DNA of 64,000 nt, from contig NZ_CP010835.1 of the NCBI RefSeq assembly GCF_001577775.1, positions 1,806,264-1,870,263 of the forward strand, written 5' to 3'. How positions within the stretch are numbered: the first letter of the stretch is position 1; each line of letters opens with the position of its first letter. The stretch comes from Pyrococcus kukulkanii. Lineage in GTDB: Archaea > Methanobacteriota_B > Thermococci > Thermococcales > Thermococcaceae. A program made the position numbers and the translations under genes. A model generated the notes under the pieces. The model saw nothing but the letters and a program-made list of their open reading frames with translations. It was not told the DNA's origin and did not search any database. Shown one piece after another: positions 1 through 7,675 of this stretch.

Positions 1-2
1 AA

Positions 3-275
3 AGTGCTAGGAGAAGGCTTAAGCCACCTGTTGTAACCAGAAAGACACCCATGGGGGATATAACAGAGGTAATGCCGATTAAGTTCTGGAGCGGGGCAAT
101 GGTTCAGCTGTATATCCTCATGAATGGATTTGAGTTGCACCCCCTATATTATCAGGGATTCTATAGGTTAGGTTGCACGGTATGTCCAAGCTTAGCCCAG
201 TGGGAAATTGATCTGCTTGATAAGCTTGGATATCTTCCAAAATTTATGAAAGAAAGGAAAATCAATGACGCCTAA
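3..275 (+). CDS. PAPS reductase-like protein, C-terminal fragment
   Basis: The frame is open from the left edge to a TAA at 273-275, so only the last 90 residues or so of a larger protein are visible. The segment has the order seen at the C-terminus of archaeal PAPS-reductase/PP-loop homologues (COG0175): a basic TRKTPMGD stretch, PIKFWS, then HPLYYQGFYRLGC with a CxxC pair (LGCTVC). Family knowledge suggests an ATP-pyrophosphatase-type fold acting on a sulfur or nucleotide substrate; the actual substrate cannot be told. An ATG at 51 exists but lies inside the conserved region and is not the start. Its 3' end overlaps the convergent protease gene by 14 bases. Confidence 0.6.
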   Translation, partial: SARRRLKPPVVTRKTPMGDITEVMPIKFWSGAMVQLYILMNGFELHPLYYQGFYRLGCTVCPSLAQWEIDLLDKLGYLPKFMKERKINDA

Positions 276-2172
276 AGATCGCCGCTAGACCTCCTATTAG
301 CACTATTATCGCGGGCCCGCATATCTTTGTCCCTGTTCCACTTACCGTTTCCGTCTTTGTTACCGTTATCGTTGTCGTGACCTCTGTGCTGTTTTGGCTT
401 ATAGGTGGAGAGATCGTCGTTGTTTTTGCGCTTTCACCGCTAGACTTCCAACCCAGGAACACCATTGCCGTTTCCTTCGCGTACTGGTAGAATATCATTG
501 CTGTTATTATATCCTGGAGATCTCCTTTTGCTTCATAGCTTTCTGCGAACTCATAGTATGCCATTGAGAGTAGGGGAACCGTTCCTCCTTCTTCAGCAAG
601 CCCAATTGCAGTCTTGGCTTCTTCTTTCATCATGTTTAACTTGTCTTTAAGAACGCTTACATTGTCAATTCCAATAGTGTCAAGTATTACCTCTCCTCTA
701 ATCCTAGCTTCCATGGCAGAGAATAGCGCTGCTGAGTATTTGCCGTCCTCATAATATTGCTCTCCTTTATTAAGCGTATTTATTAGATCCTGCAGGTTTT
801 GCTGACCAAGCATTGAAGTTACGTAGGTGACGATTAATCTCGCATTATCGAGCTGATTCCGTGCTGCTCTCTTAATTGCTTCCCGCGATATAACCTCCCC
901 CCTTGCATACCTCTCCCCAAGCTCTGCCCAGAGCTTAGCGGTTTTTGCTCTCTCATATGCGTATGCAGCATTGCTTACGGCATCCCAATAATCCTGTTTG
1001 TAGTATGAGGCTTGGGCCTCTTTTAGATACTCCTTTGCATCTTCAATTCTAGTTTCACTGGCGGCTACTGCTTGAAGCATAGTTACTCCCCTTATAGTAA
1101 GGTTTGAGACGTAAGTTTCAACGTTGTCTATCTCTTTCTTGACCTCTAAGAATATGTCCTCGAGATCCCTGCCTTCATATACATCTATATACCAGTCGAC
1201 ATGCCTAATTACGATCCTGGCTTGGAAATCTAAACTCATTGCGGTGTAATATCTACCACTATCTATTGCCCTTTTTGCATTTTGAAGGGTATTGTGGGCA
1301 TCATCTAAGGCTGCCCTTAGGTAACTGTACGTAGAGTAGCTTACCTCGCTATTTTTCAGCTTCTCACTAACAGTATTGTAATACTGGACTGTTTCATCGT
1401 AGTCTTTCTTTGCGTCCTTCTCAAGGAAGCTCGTGCTTATTATTATATGTCCTTTTGGCTTGGGTCTTTCAAGCTCGTGACCTGTGAAGTAGTAGACAGC
1501 ATCATATATATCCCTCACTTCTATTACTTTTAGTCCCCATCTCTCCTCCGCGTACTTTGCAACATCAACTCTTCTCTGGGTGGTTGTAATTTGTGTCACT
1601 GGGCCAATCTGCTTTCTCTGAGTTTCGGTGACTACTTGAATTCTCTGCCCCTCTGGAATTAGGAATATCCTTGCTCCTGCCTGATGAGCTGCGGAAGCCT
1701 TTTCCAAGATTCCTCCTACCGGCCCTATGCTACCATCGGGATTTATCATTCCAGTCATCATTACGTCATTTCTGACCTTCCATCCCATTAGCGCCGCAAT
1801 TATACCGACCGTCATTGTACCTCCTGCCGAAGGTCCGCCGATTATTGGGGAATCTGCCTTAACTTGAATGAAGACGTCATATTTGCTCATGTCTATACCA
1901 AGAACCCTTCCTGCAACCTCTGCTGCAAGCCTCGCCGATGCTTGCATATCAACCTCCGTTAGAGGCCAAGTTTCGACGTATACATGTCCGCTTCCTGGGG
2001 CTACGGTAATTACAAACTCGGTAGGAACACCTATCAGCTCTCCTGTTGACGTCATTGAAACTGCCGGTGCCTTTAAGATTACTGTTCTTCCTTCGCATGG
2101 GCATTGAGCAAGAGCTGGCTCAAGAAGAATTGTTATCGCGATAAAAAGCGATATTATAGCTTCTTTTTTCAT
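262..2172 (-). CDS. secreted Lon-fold (S16) serine protease with CGP-type C-terminal anchor
   Basis: A 636-residue protein. I start it at the ATG at 2172, preceded by GGTGGG and followed directly by a signal peptide (MKKEAIISLFIAI... ending ALAQC); the open frame runs 18 codons further upstream without a better start. Residues about 25-225 form a Lon-type proteolytic domain with Ser about 115 in GGPSAGG and Lys about 158 in GGILEKAS. The 43-residue spacing equals that of the bacterial Lon dyad. There is no ATPase domain. The remainder is helical and repeat-like (about residues 250-590). A Thr-rich linker and KICGPAIIVLIGG plus RRH at the end match the CGP-CTERM surface-anchor pattern of Thermococcales. 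It probably cleaves proteins outside the cell or at the membrane; the substrate is unknown. Confidence 0.85.
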   Translation of the reverse strand: MKKEAIISLFIAITILLEPALAQCPCEGRTVILKAPAVSMTSTGELIGVPTEFVITVAPGSGHVYVETWPLTEVDMQASARLAAEVAGRVLGIDMSKYDVFIQVKADSPIIGGPSAGGTMTVGIIAALMGWKVRNDVMMTGMINPDGSIGPVGGILEKASAAHQAGARIFLIPEGQRIQVVTETQRKQIGPVTQITTTQRRVDVAKYAEERWGLKVIEVRDIYDAVYYFTGHELERPKPKGHIIISTSFLEKDAKKDYDETVQYYNTVSEKLKNSEVSYSTYSYLRAALDDAHNTLQNAKRAIDSGRYYTAMSLDFQARIVIRHVDWYIDVYEGRDLEDIFLEVKKEIDNVETYVSNLTIRGVTMLQAVAASETRIEDAKEYLKEAQASYYKQDYWDAVSNAAYAYERAKTAKLWAELGERYARGEVISREAIKRAARNQLDNARLIVTYVTSMLGQQNLQDLINTLNKGEQYYEDGKYSAALFSAMEARIRGEVILDTIGIDNVSVLKDKLNMMKEEAKTAIGLAEEGGTVPLLSMAYYEFAESYEAKGDLQDIITAMIFYQYAKETAMVFLGWKSSGESAKTTTISPPISQNSTEVTTTITVTKTETVSGTGTKICGPAIIVLIGGLAAIFRRH

Positions 2173-2222
2173 TTTCAGCCCACCAAAAATAGAAAGGGGG
2201 TAAGATATATACGGGTTTCGCT

Positions 2223-2564
2223 TCAAATGTTAACCTTTGGAAGCCATGATTCTGCTAGGTCTCCGGCTATAGGAAACTTGAACTTCTCCCCTTGATATGC
2301 CTTTATTATTCCGAGTATCCAAGCTATTACGGCAACGACCGTTATTATCGTATTAAATATCCATCCAATAATTGGGATTACACTAAAGATTGCACCTAAG
2401 ATTATCAAACCCAGGAACGTTATCGTTGACTGGAGGGCATGAAACCTCACAAATTCGCTTTCCTTCTCTAAGGCTAGAACGATTATACCCGTAACAAAGA
2501 TACCAACGTAACTTAGGGCTGCTTCAACGTTCTCTTCTAGACCCAATGACGTCTTGTCGTTCAT
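2223..2564 (-). CDS. small membrane protein, DUF4870/Tic20-like
   Basis: 113 residues with three hydrophobic segments (around ALSYVGIFVTGIIVLAL, TITFLGLIILGAIF and VVAVIAWILGII) and the short FVRFHALQS motif between the first two, as in DUF4870 proteins. The start is taken at the ATG at 2564, which has GAGGGG 7 bases upstream; the in-frame ATG at 2579 has none. It lies 51 bases upstream of the Lon-fold protease on the same strand and may be co-transcribed with it. Function is unknown. Confidence 0.7.
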   Translation of the reverse strand: MNDKTSLGLEENVEAALSYVGIFVTGIIVLALEKESEFVRFHALQSTITFLGLIILGAIFSVIPIIGWIFNTIITVVAVIAWILGIIKAYQGEKFKFPIAGDLAESWLPKVNI

Positions 2565-2630
2565 GGCTTTCCCCCTCATGAGTTTCCGGTTTACTTAAAA
2601 ATACTTTTGCGAATTTTTTATGGTGGTAAA

Positions 2631-3836
2631 ATGCTTCACCATGTTAAGCTTATCTACGCCACGAAGAGCAGAAAGCTAGTCGGGAAAAAGATTGTCCTCG
2701 CAATCCCAGGGAGCATAGCTGCAGTTGAATGTGTAAAACTCGCTAGAGAACTCATAAGACACGGGGCTGAAGTTCATGCGGTGATGAGCGAGAGTGCCAC
2801 AAAAATAATTCACCCTTACGCGATGGAATTCGCAACGGGTAATCCTGTTGTAACCGAAATTACGGGGTTTATAGAGCATGTTGAGCTTGCAGGTGAGCAC
2901 GAAAATAAAGCTGATCTAATTTTGGTGTGTCCTGCGACAGCCAACACTATCAGTAAGATTGCCTGTGGGATAGATGATACCCCAGTAACCACGGTCGTTA
3001 CGACTGCATTCCCTCACATCCCAATAATGATAGCCCCGGCAATGCATGAGAGCATGTATAGGCATCCGATAGTTAGGGAAAACATTGAAAAGCTAAAGAG
3101 ACTTGGCGTAGAGTTCATAGGGCCTAGAATAGAAGAAGGGAAGGCAAAGGTGGCAACTATCGACGAAATAGTATACAGGGTGATAAAGAAGTTGCATCCA
3201 AAAACCCTGAAGGGAAAGCGTGTTCTCGTTACTGCTGGGGCCACTCGTGAATACTTGGATCCAATAAGGTTCATAACGAATGCCAGTAGTGGGAAGATGG
3301 GTGTTGCTTTAGCGGAAGAGGCAGACTTTAGAGGGGCGGAGGTTACACTCATAAAAACAAGGGGTAGTGTCCCCAGCTTCGTAGAGAATCAAGTGGAAGT
3401 TGAAACTGTCGAGGAGATGCTCAACGCAATAGAGGAGGAATTATCAAAGAAGAAGTACGATGTTGTTATAATGGCTGCAGCCGTGAGTGATTTCAGGCCT
3501 AAGGTAAAGGCCCAAGAAAAGATAAAGAGCGGTCAGAGGATTTTATTGGAGCTTGAGCCTACTCCAAAGATAATAAACAGAATAAAAGAGATTCAACCAA
3601 GTGTGTTCCTAGTTGGTTTTAAAGCTGAGACATCCATGGATAAGTTAGTAGAGGAGGCAAAGAGACAGATAGAGAGAGCTAAAAGTGACATGGTCGTTGG
3701 AAACACGGTGGAGGCTTTTGGAAGCGAAGAAAATAAGGTTGTTATTATAACGAAAGATAGTGTTAAAGACTTGCCAAAGATGAAGAAAAGAGAGCTTGCG
3801 GAGAAAATATGGGACGAAATAGAGAGGTTACTCTGA
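2631..3836 (+). CDS. coaBC: bifunctional phosphopantothenoylcysteine decarboxylase / phosphopantothenate-cysteine ligase
   Basis: A 401-residue protein of normal CoaBC length that makes 4'-phosphopantetheine from 4'-phosphopantothenate and cysteine in coenzyme A synthesis. The N-terminal flavoprotein decarboxylase half has AIPGSIAAVE (FMN binding), an active-site His in FIEHVEL, the PATANT segment and the APAMHESMY motif. The C-terminal ligase half has VLVTAGATREYLDP, NASSGKMG, AAAVSDFRP and VGFKAET. The start is the ATG at 2631 behind GGTGG; an upstream TTG at 2607 is unlikely. The 3' end overlaps the convergent mbxN by 9 bases. Confidence 0.93.
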   Translation: MLHHVKLIYATKSRKLVGKKIVLAIPGSIAAVECVKLARELIRHGAEVHAVMSESATKIIHPYAMEFATGNPVVTEITGFIEHVELAGEHENKADLILVCPATANTISKIACGIDDTPVTTVVTTAFPHIPIMIAPAMHESMYRHPIVRENIEKLKRLGVEFIGPRIEEGKAKVATIDEIVYRVIKKLHPKTLKGKRVLVTAGATREYLDPIRFITNASSGKMGVALAEEADFRGAEVTLIKTRGSVPSFVENQVEVETVEEMLNAIEEELSKKKYDVVIMAAAVSDFRPKVKAQEKIKSGQRILLELEPTPKIINRIKEIQPSVFLVGFKAETSMDKLVEEAKRQIERAKSDMVVGNTVEAFGSEENKVVIITKDSVKDLPKMKKRELAEKIWDEIERLL

Positions 3837-4442
3837 CTTCTTTTCTTCTTTCTTTGGTGGAGTCGGTGGTTTTGGGGGTCTTATACCATACCCAACGATC
3901 TTAAACTTGAACGTTTCCCCGTTCCTGAGATAGTAAATTACTTCGCCGGTCTCTTCATTGACGTCTATTTTTTCCACAGGAAATCTCCAGTCCTTAAATT
4001 CCTTCTGTATCTCCCTGAACTTGTCTGGATGTATTGGAACCCAATCGTAAAGGACGAGCTCCTCCTCTTTTCCTGTGGTTGTTAGTATGTAGCTTTCTAT
4101 GAATCCCAGCGCTCCAGTTGGACACACATCGACACAGAACTGGCAGAAGGTGCACCTTCCGTAGTCTATCTTTGGATGGGGTCTCTTCTCCATCTTGCCG
4201 TCGATTTCTATCCACGTCATCTCTATTGCCCTCGCTGGACATATCTGGCCGCAGAAGTTACAGCCAACGCACTTCTTCCAATCTAGAGTGTGGAATCCCC
4301 TGTACTTTGGGGCAGGATCAATTTTTTCGTAGGGTATCTTTATCGTGACAGGTTTTTTGAAGAGGTATTTAAGGCCGAGCCAGGGTTTGACGAATGAGGG
4401 GCTTTTCTTAACCTTCTCCTCACCAACAACTTTTGCCGGCAT
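3828..4442 (-). CDS. mbxN: MBX subunit N, two-[4Fe-4S] ferredoxin-like (NuoI/MbhN family)
   Basis: 204 residues from the ATG at 4442 (GGTGAT just upstream; GTG 4451 and ATG 4448 are alternatives). Two CxxCxxCxxxCP motifs are visible, Cys 58/61/64/68 and Cys 97/100/103/107, each expected to hold a [4Fe-4S] cluster. In the complex these clusters carry electrons from reduced ferredoxin toward MbxJ. The Pro/Lys-rich tail (PPKPPTPPKKEEKK) is unusual in composition. It is the last gene of the MBX operon and starts next to the mbxL stop. Confidence 0.93.
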   Translation of the reverse strand: MPAKVVGEEKVKKSPSFVKPWLGLKYLFKKPVTIKIPYEKIDPAPKYRGFHTLDWKKCVGCNFCGQICPARAIEMTWIEIDGKMEKRPHPKIDYGRCTFCQFCVDVCPTGALGFIESYILTTTGKEEELVLYDWVPIHPDKFREIQKEFKDWRFPVEKIDVNEETGEVIYYLRNGETFKFKIVGYGIRPPKPPTPPKKEEKKSE

Positions 4443-4447
4443 GATCA

Positions 4448-5623
4448 TCACCTGTCTATGTCGGGTGGACAGTTATCAAGGCTCATCAATATAACGGGAA
4501 CGTCCGCTATTCTCGCTCCGACTAACAACTGTTCTAGAACCCTAATTCCGTGGGCAATGCTCGGCCCCCTCACATGAACCCTGTAAGGTTTGTTCCCCCC
4601 ATCGCTGACAATGTAGGCTCCGAAATCTCCCTTCGTTGACTCCACGTGAGCAAAGGCATCTCCTGCTGGGACCTTGAACCTCGGTAGGTTCTTCAGCCTG
4701 GGGTCTTCTACTTTGTACGGTCCGCTGGGTGGACCCATCTCAAGGAGTTGCTCTAGGATGTAGAGATCCTGCTCAAGCTCGTACCTTCTAACTAGAGCTC
4801 TAGCTAGTGCATCTCCCTCCTTGAGCGTTGGAACCTCAAAGTCGACCTCTGGATAGAAGAGGTAAGGGTCATCTTTTCTCACGTCGTAGGCAACTCCCGT
4901 TGCCCTCAAATTGGGCCCGGTAACTCCCTCTGCCAATGCGAACTTCTTGTCCATGACTCCTATCCCCTCCATTCTCTTGTACGTTATGTAGTTCTCGAAG
5001 ACTAGGTTGTCGAAGTCAGGTAGCTTTGACTTTATGTACTCGACGGTATCTTTTAGTTGCCTTAGCCACTTGTCTCCGGGAATGTCCCTTCTAACTCCTC
5101 CGGGAATCGTGTAAATATGGTAGACTCTTCCTCCGGTCAGCTCCTCAAATAACCTCATGAACCTCTCTCTGTACGCAGCGGCCCACTGACCCGCCGTGTA
5201 GACACCTAGCTTAAAGCTTAATCCCATTATCCAGAATAGGTAAGCTGAAACCCTAGCCATCTCTAAAACTACAGTCCTTATCCACTGGGCCCTCTCAGGG
5301 ACTTCCCAGCCGATTATTTCGTCGACTGCCATTGAGTATATTGCCTCAGGGACGTCACTCTCCGGAACACAGATCCTCAATAGGAGGGCTATGTTCGTGT
5401 ACCAAGGCCTAAATTCCGCAAGCTTTTCGAAACCTCTGTGAAGAAATCCTGGGTTTGCTATAGCCTTTACTACTCTATTACCGTCCATCTTCAATATTAT
5501 ACTGAAATTCTCTGTGGCCATGTGTTGGGGACCAAAGAACAGCTCATAAGTGTCCTTCTCTATTGGATATAGCTCCATCCCGTTCTCTCTCGCCTCCCTA
5601 ATTAACTCCTCCTGGGTGACCAT
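4448..5623 (-). CDS. mbxL: MBX subunit L, catalytic large subunit (NuoD / NiFe-hydrogenase large-subunit family)
   Basis: 391 residues with GAGGTGG before the ATG. It is homologous to the large subunit of [NiFe] hydrogenases, which bind the metal with two CxxC pairs. Here each pair keeps only one cysteine: Cys85 in LRICVPES and Cys385 in LDNCPPD. A NiFe centre with four thiolates therefore cannot form. This is the known MBX difference from the hydrogenase MBH and fits sulfane-sulfur (polysulfide) reduction rather than H2 evolution. The C-terminus ends six residues after Cys385, without an obvious protease-processed tail. Confidence 0.95.
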   Translation of the reverse strand: MVTQEELIREARENGMELYPIEKDTYELFFGPQHMATENFSIILKMDGNRVVKAIANPGFLHRGFEKLAEFRPWYTNIALLLRICVPESDVPEAIYSMAVDEIIGWEVPERAQWIRTVVLEMARVSAYLFWIMGLSFKLGVYTAGQWAAAYRERFMRLFEELTGGRVYHIYTIPGGVRRDIPGDKWLRQLKDTVEYIKSKLPDFDNLVFENYITYKRMEGIGVMDKKFALAEGVTGPNLRATGVAYDVRKDDPYLFYPEVDFEVPTLKEGDALARALVRRYELEQDLYILEQLLEMGPPSGPYKVEDPRLKNLPRFKVPAGDAFAHVESTKGDFGAYIVSDGGNKPYRVHVRGPSIAHGIRVLEQLLVGARIADVPVILMSLDNCPPDIDR

Positions 5624-5632
5624 AATACCACC

Positions 5633-6157
5633 TCAGATTACATACTTGTCCTTATTCTCGTCGAACCTATCGAGGATCTTATACTTCTTCTTCACGTAAC
5701 CGAGCATATCAAAGTCCTTCCTATGCGGATAGAGTCCTCTCTCCGGATCATCGAGAATCCATGGCATCTCCATCTTGTCGTTGCCTTCAAAGTAAACGCC
5801 GAAGAAGTCGTGGACGTCTCTCTCGTAGGTTTCAGCCGCTGGATAAATGTCCCTGACCGTTGGCATTTTTGCCTTATCGAGATCCCTGGGGATCCTAACT
5901 TTAACCATTGCATGGGTTCCGAGCTCGATGTTCATTAGGTGATACACCAGCTCTATCTCTCCATCCCTAACCCAATCCACCGCTGATATCTGCAGCATTA
6001 GGGGGAAGTTGTTTTCCTTCATGATCATCAGGAACTCCCTTATTCTTTCTGCTGGAATCTTGAATTCAAGCCGTCTCTCTCTTCTAACCCTGCCCTCCGC
6101 GTACGGTGCCTTCTCTAGGATTTTCTTTACGATCTCTTCGCCGATTTCCCAGGTCAT
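5633..6157 (-). CDS. mbxK: MBX subunit K (NuoC / 30-kDa subunit family)
   Basis: 174 residues with the NuoC-type hallmark ERDVHDFFGVYFEGN followed by LYPHRKDF, as in the 30-kDa subunit of complex I and in MbhK. It has a structural role on the cytoplasmic side, holding the large subunit. The start overlaps the end of mbxJ by four bases (ATGA type), so translation is probably coupled. Confidence 0.93.
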   Translation of the reverse strand: MTWEIGEEIVKKILEKAPYAEGRVRRERRLEFKIPAERIREFLMIMKENNFPLMLQISAVDWVRDGEIELVYHLMNIELGTHAMVKVRIPRDLDKAKMPTVRDIYPAAETYERDVHDFFGVYFEGNDKMEMPWILDDPERGLYPHRKDFDMLGYVKKKYKILDRFDENKDKYVI

Positions 6158-6732
6158 TCTTTAACCTCCTTTTTCTTGTCCACTAGCCACGGTATCCACT
6201 TTCTTGCCTCCTTCTCCCTCCACCCTTTACCTAAGAGTTCGTCCTGGTTCTTTCTGTACCATTCGTAGTTCTCCCTGTACCTCTTCCACCCGTCGGCTTC
6301 TCCGCTCTCTATCATCTCCATTAGCTTGTGTATTCCGTCAAGAACCGCCTCTGGCCTTGGCATACAGCCCGCTATGAACACGTCAACAGGAATGTACTTG
6401 TCAAGGTGCTTTATCGCATTATAGGAATCCCAGTACACTCCACCGTTCAGTGGACAGGAACCGTGAGCTAAGACCCACTTGGGATCTGGCGCCATCTCAT
6501 AGGTTATTATTATCCTCTTGAGGGTCTTCGGGGTTACGTAACCTGTTATGAGGAAGAGATCATACTGTCTTGGACTTGGATCCGGGATTATTCCAAACCT
6601 CTCAATGTCGTACCTTGATGTCATTAGTGGAGGCATCTCTATTCCACCGCATCCTGTACAGAATGACACAATCCAAAGGCTCTTCTTTCTCGCCCAGTTA
6701 AACAATGGCTCAAACAACCTCCAGTCCACCAT
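6154..6732 (-). CDS. mbxJ: MBX subunit J, small electron-transfer subunit (NuoB family)
   Basis: 192 residues from the ATG at 6732, which has GAGGTG at the right distance; an upstream GTG at 6741 is less likely. Cysteines for one [4Fe-4S] cluster of the N2/proximal type are present: CTGCGG near the N-terminus, HGSCPLNGG in the middle and IAGCMPRPE further on. It receives electrons from MbxN and passes them to the MbxL site. No signal peptide is seen, so it faces the cytoplasm. Confidence 0.93.
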   Translation of the reverse strand: MVDWRLFEPLFNWARKKSLWIVSFCTGCGGIEMPPLMTSRYDIERFGIIPDPSPRQYDLFLITGYVTPKTLKRIIITYEMAPDPKWVLAHGSCPLNGGVYWDSYNAIKHLDKYIPVDVFIAGCMPRPEAVLDGIHKLMEMIESGEADGWKRYRENYEWYRKNQDELLGKGWREKEARKWIPWLVDKKKEVKE

Positions 6733-6742
6733 TTTCTTCACC

Positions 6743-7672
6743 TCACAAGCTCGCTAGTATTGCACCCAAAGCTGCAATTATCGTTGGCCACTTCCAGTAG
6801 AACCTCGCGGCCTGATCGATTGTGAACCTGGGGAATATCGTGCTTATGAATATCGCTATCAGGAGTACTGCAAGCTGCTTGATTAGCAGAATGCCCAGAG
6901 TTGCGAGTGTGTTGAGTATTGGGCTTGCGAATGTTGTCACTACTGCCCCTCCTAGGAATATGTTTGAGAAGAACAGCGTTTCTGCAAATAGGCCAATGGC
7001 GTGCTGTATTTGGAGGATGGCCATGTGCTTTCCTCCAAACTCGACCATTGGACCTAAGGATATTTCACCTGGAGCTACCATGATGTCGAAGGGCTCCTTT
7101 CCAAACATGGCCTGGAGGACTATATCGTACGCTATAGCTGCAAGCAGTAGCGGTAGATGGAATATGCTCCACCCATGAACCTGCTGGGCCATGACTATCT
7201 CGTACGTGCTGAATGTTCCATAGTACTCAGCCAATGCAACTATTGCAAATCCAAGGGGGACTTGAATCGCAAGTAGAGTTAGCAGAGCTCTCTGTGCACC
7301 GATTCCTGCATATGGGTTTCCTGAGCTCATGGCCGCAAACATTATTCCGAGCATTGGTATCTCGAGGAGGAATGTGATCAATATGAGATCTCCATAAGCT
7401 CTGAGTATGCTAACTCCGCCAAGAGGGATGAACATCAGGGCAAGTATCGTAGCTCCAAGCGCAAAGATTATTCCGAAATCGTAGATGACGCCGTGGGTAA
7501 TGTTCTCCTTCTTACTGAAGAACTTGATAGTATCGATTATGGGCTGGTATATTGGGGGTCCAATCCTCCTGTGTATCCTTGCGGTGACCTTCCTGATTAT
7601 CCCCATGAACATGAACCCTACAAAGGTTGCGTATAAAATTATGAGAAGGGCCTTAAGGAACGCCCCGAGCAT
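6743..7672 (-). CDS. mbxM: MBX subunit M (NuoH / MbhM membrane subunit)
   Basis: 309 residues with about eight hydrophobic segments. It has the NuoH-type sequence ARIHRRIGPPIYQP and the acidic loop KEPFDIMVAPGEISLGP. In complex I and MBH this subunit links the redox arm to the ion-pumping arm. It is unrelated to the antiporter-like subunits upstream. The intergenic gap to mbxH' is only 3 bases. Confidence 0.93.
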   Translation of the reverse strand: MLGAFLKALLIILYATFVGFMFMGIIRKVTARIHRRIGPPIYQPIIDTIKFFSKKENITHGVIYDFGIIFALGATILALMFIPLGGVSILRAYGDLILITFLLEIPMLGIMFAAMSSGNPYAGIGAQRALLTLLAIQVPLGFAIVALAEYYGTFSTYEIVMAQQVHGWSIFHLPLLLAAIAYDIVLQAMFGKEPFDIMVAPGEISLGPMVEFGGKHMAILQIQHAIGLFAETLFFSNIFLGGAVVTTFASPILNTLATLGILLIKQLAVLLIAIFISTIFPRFTIDQAARFYWKWPTIIAALGAILASL

Positions 7673-7675
7673 TTT

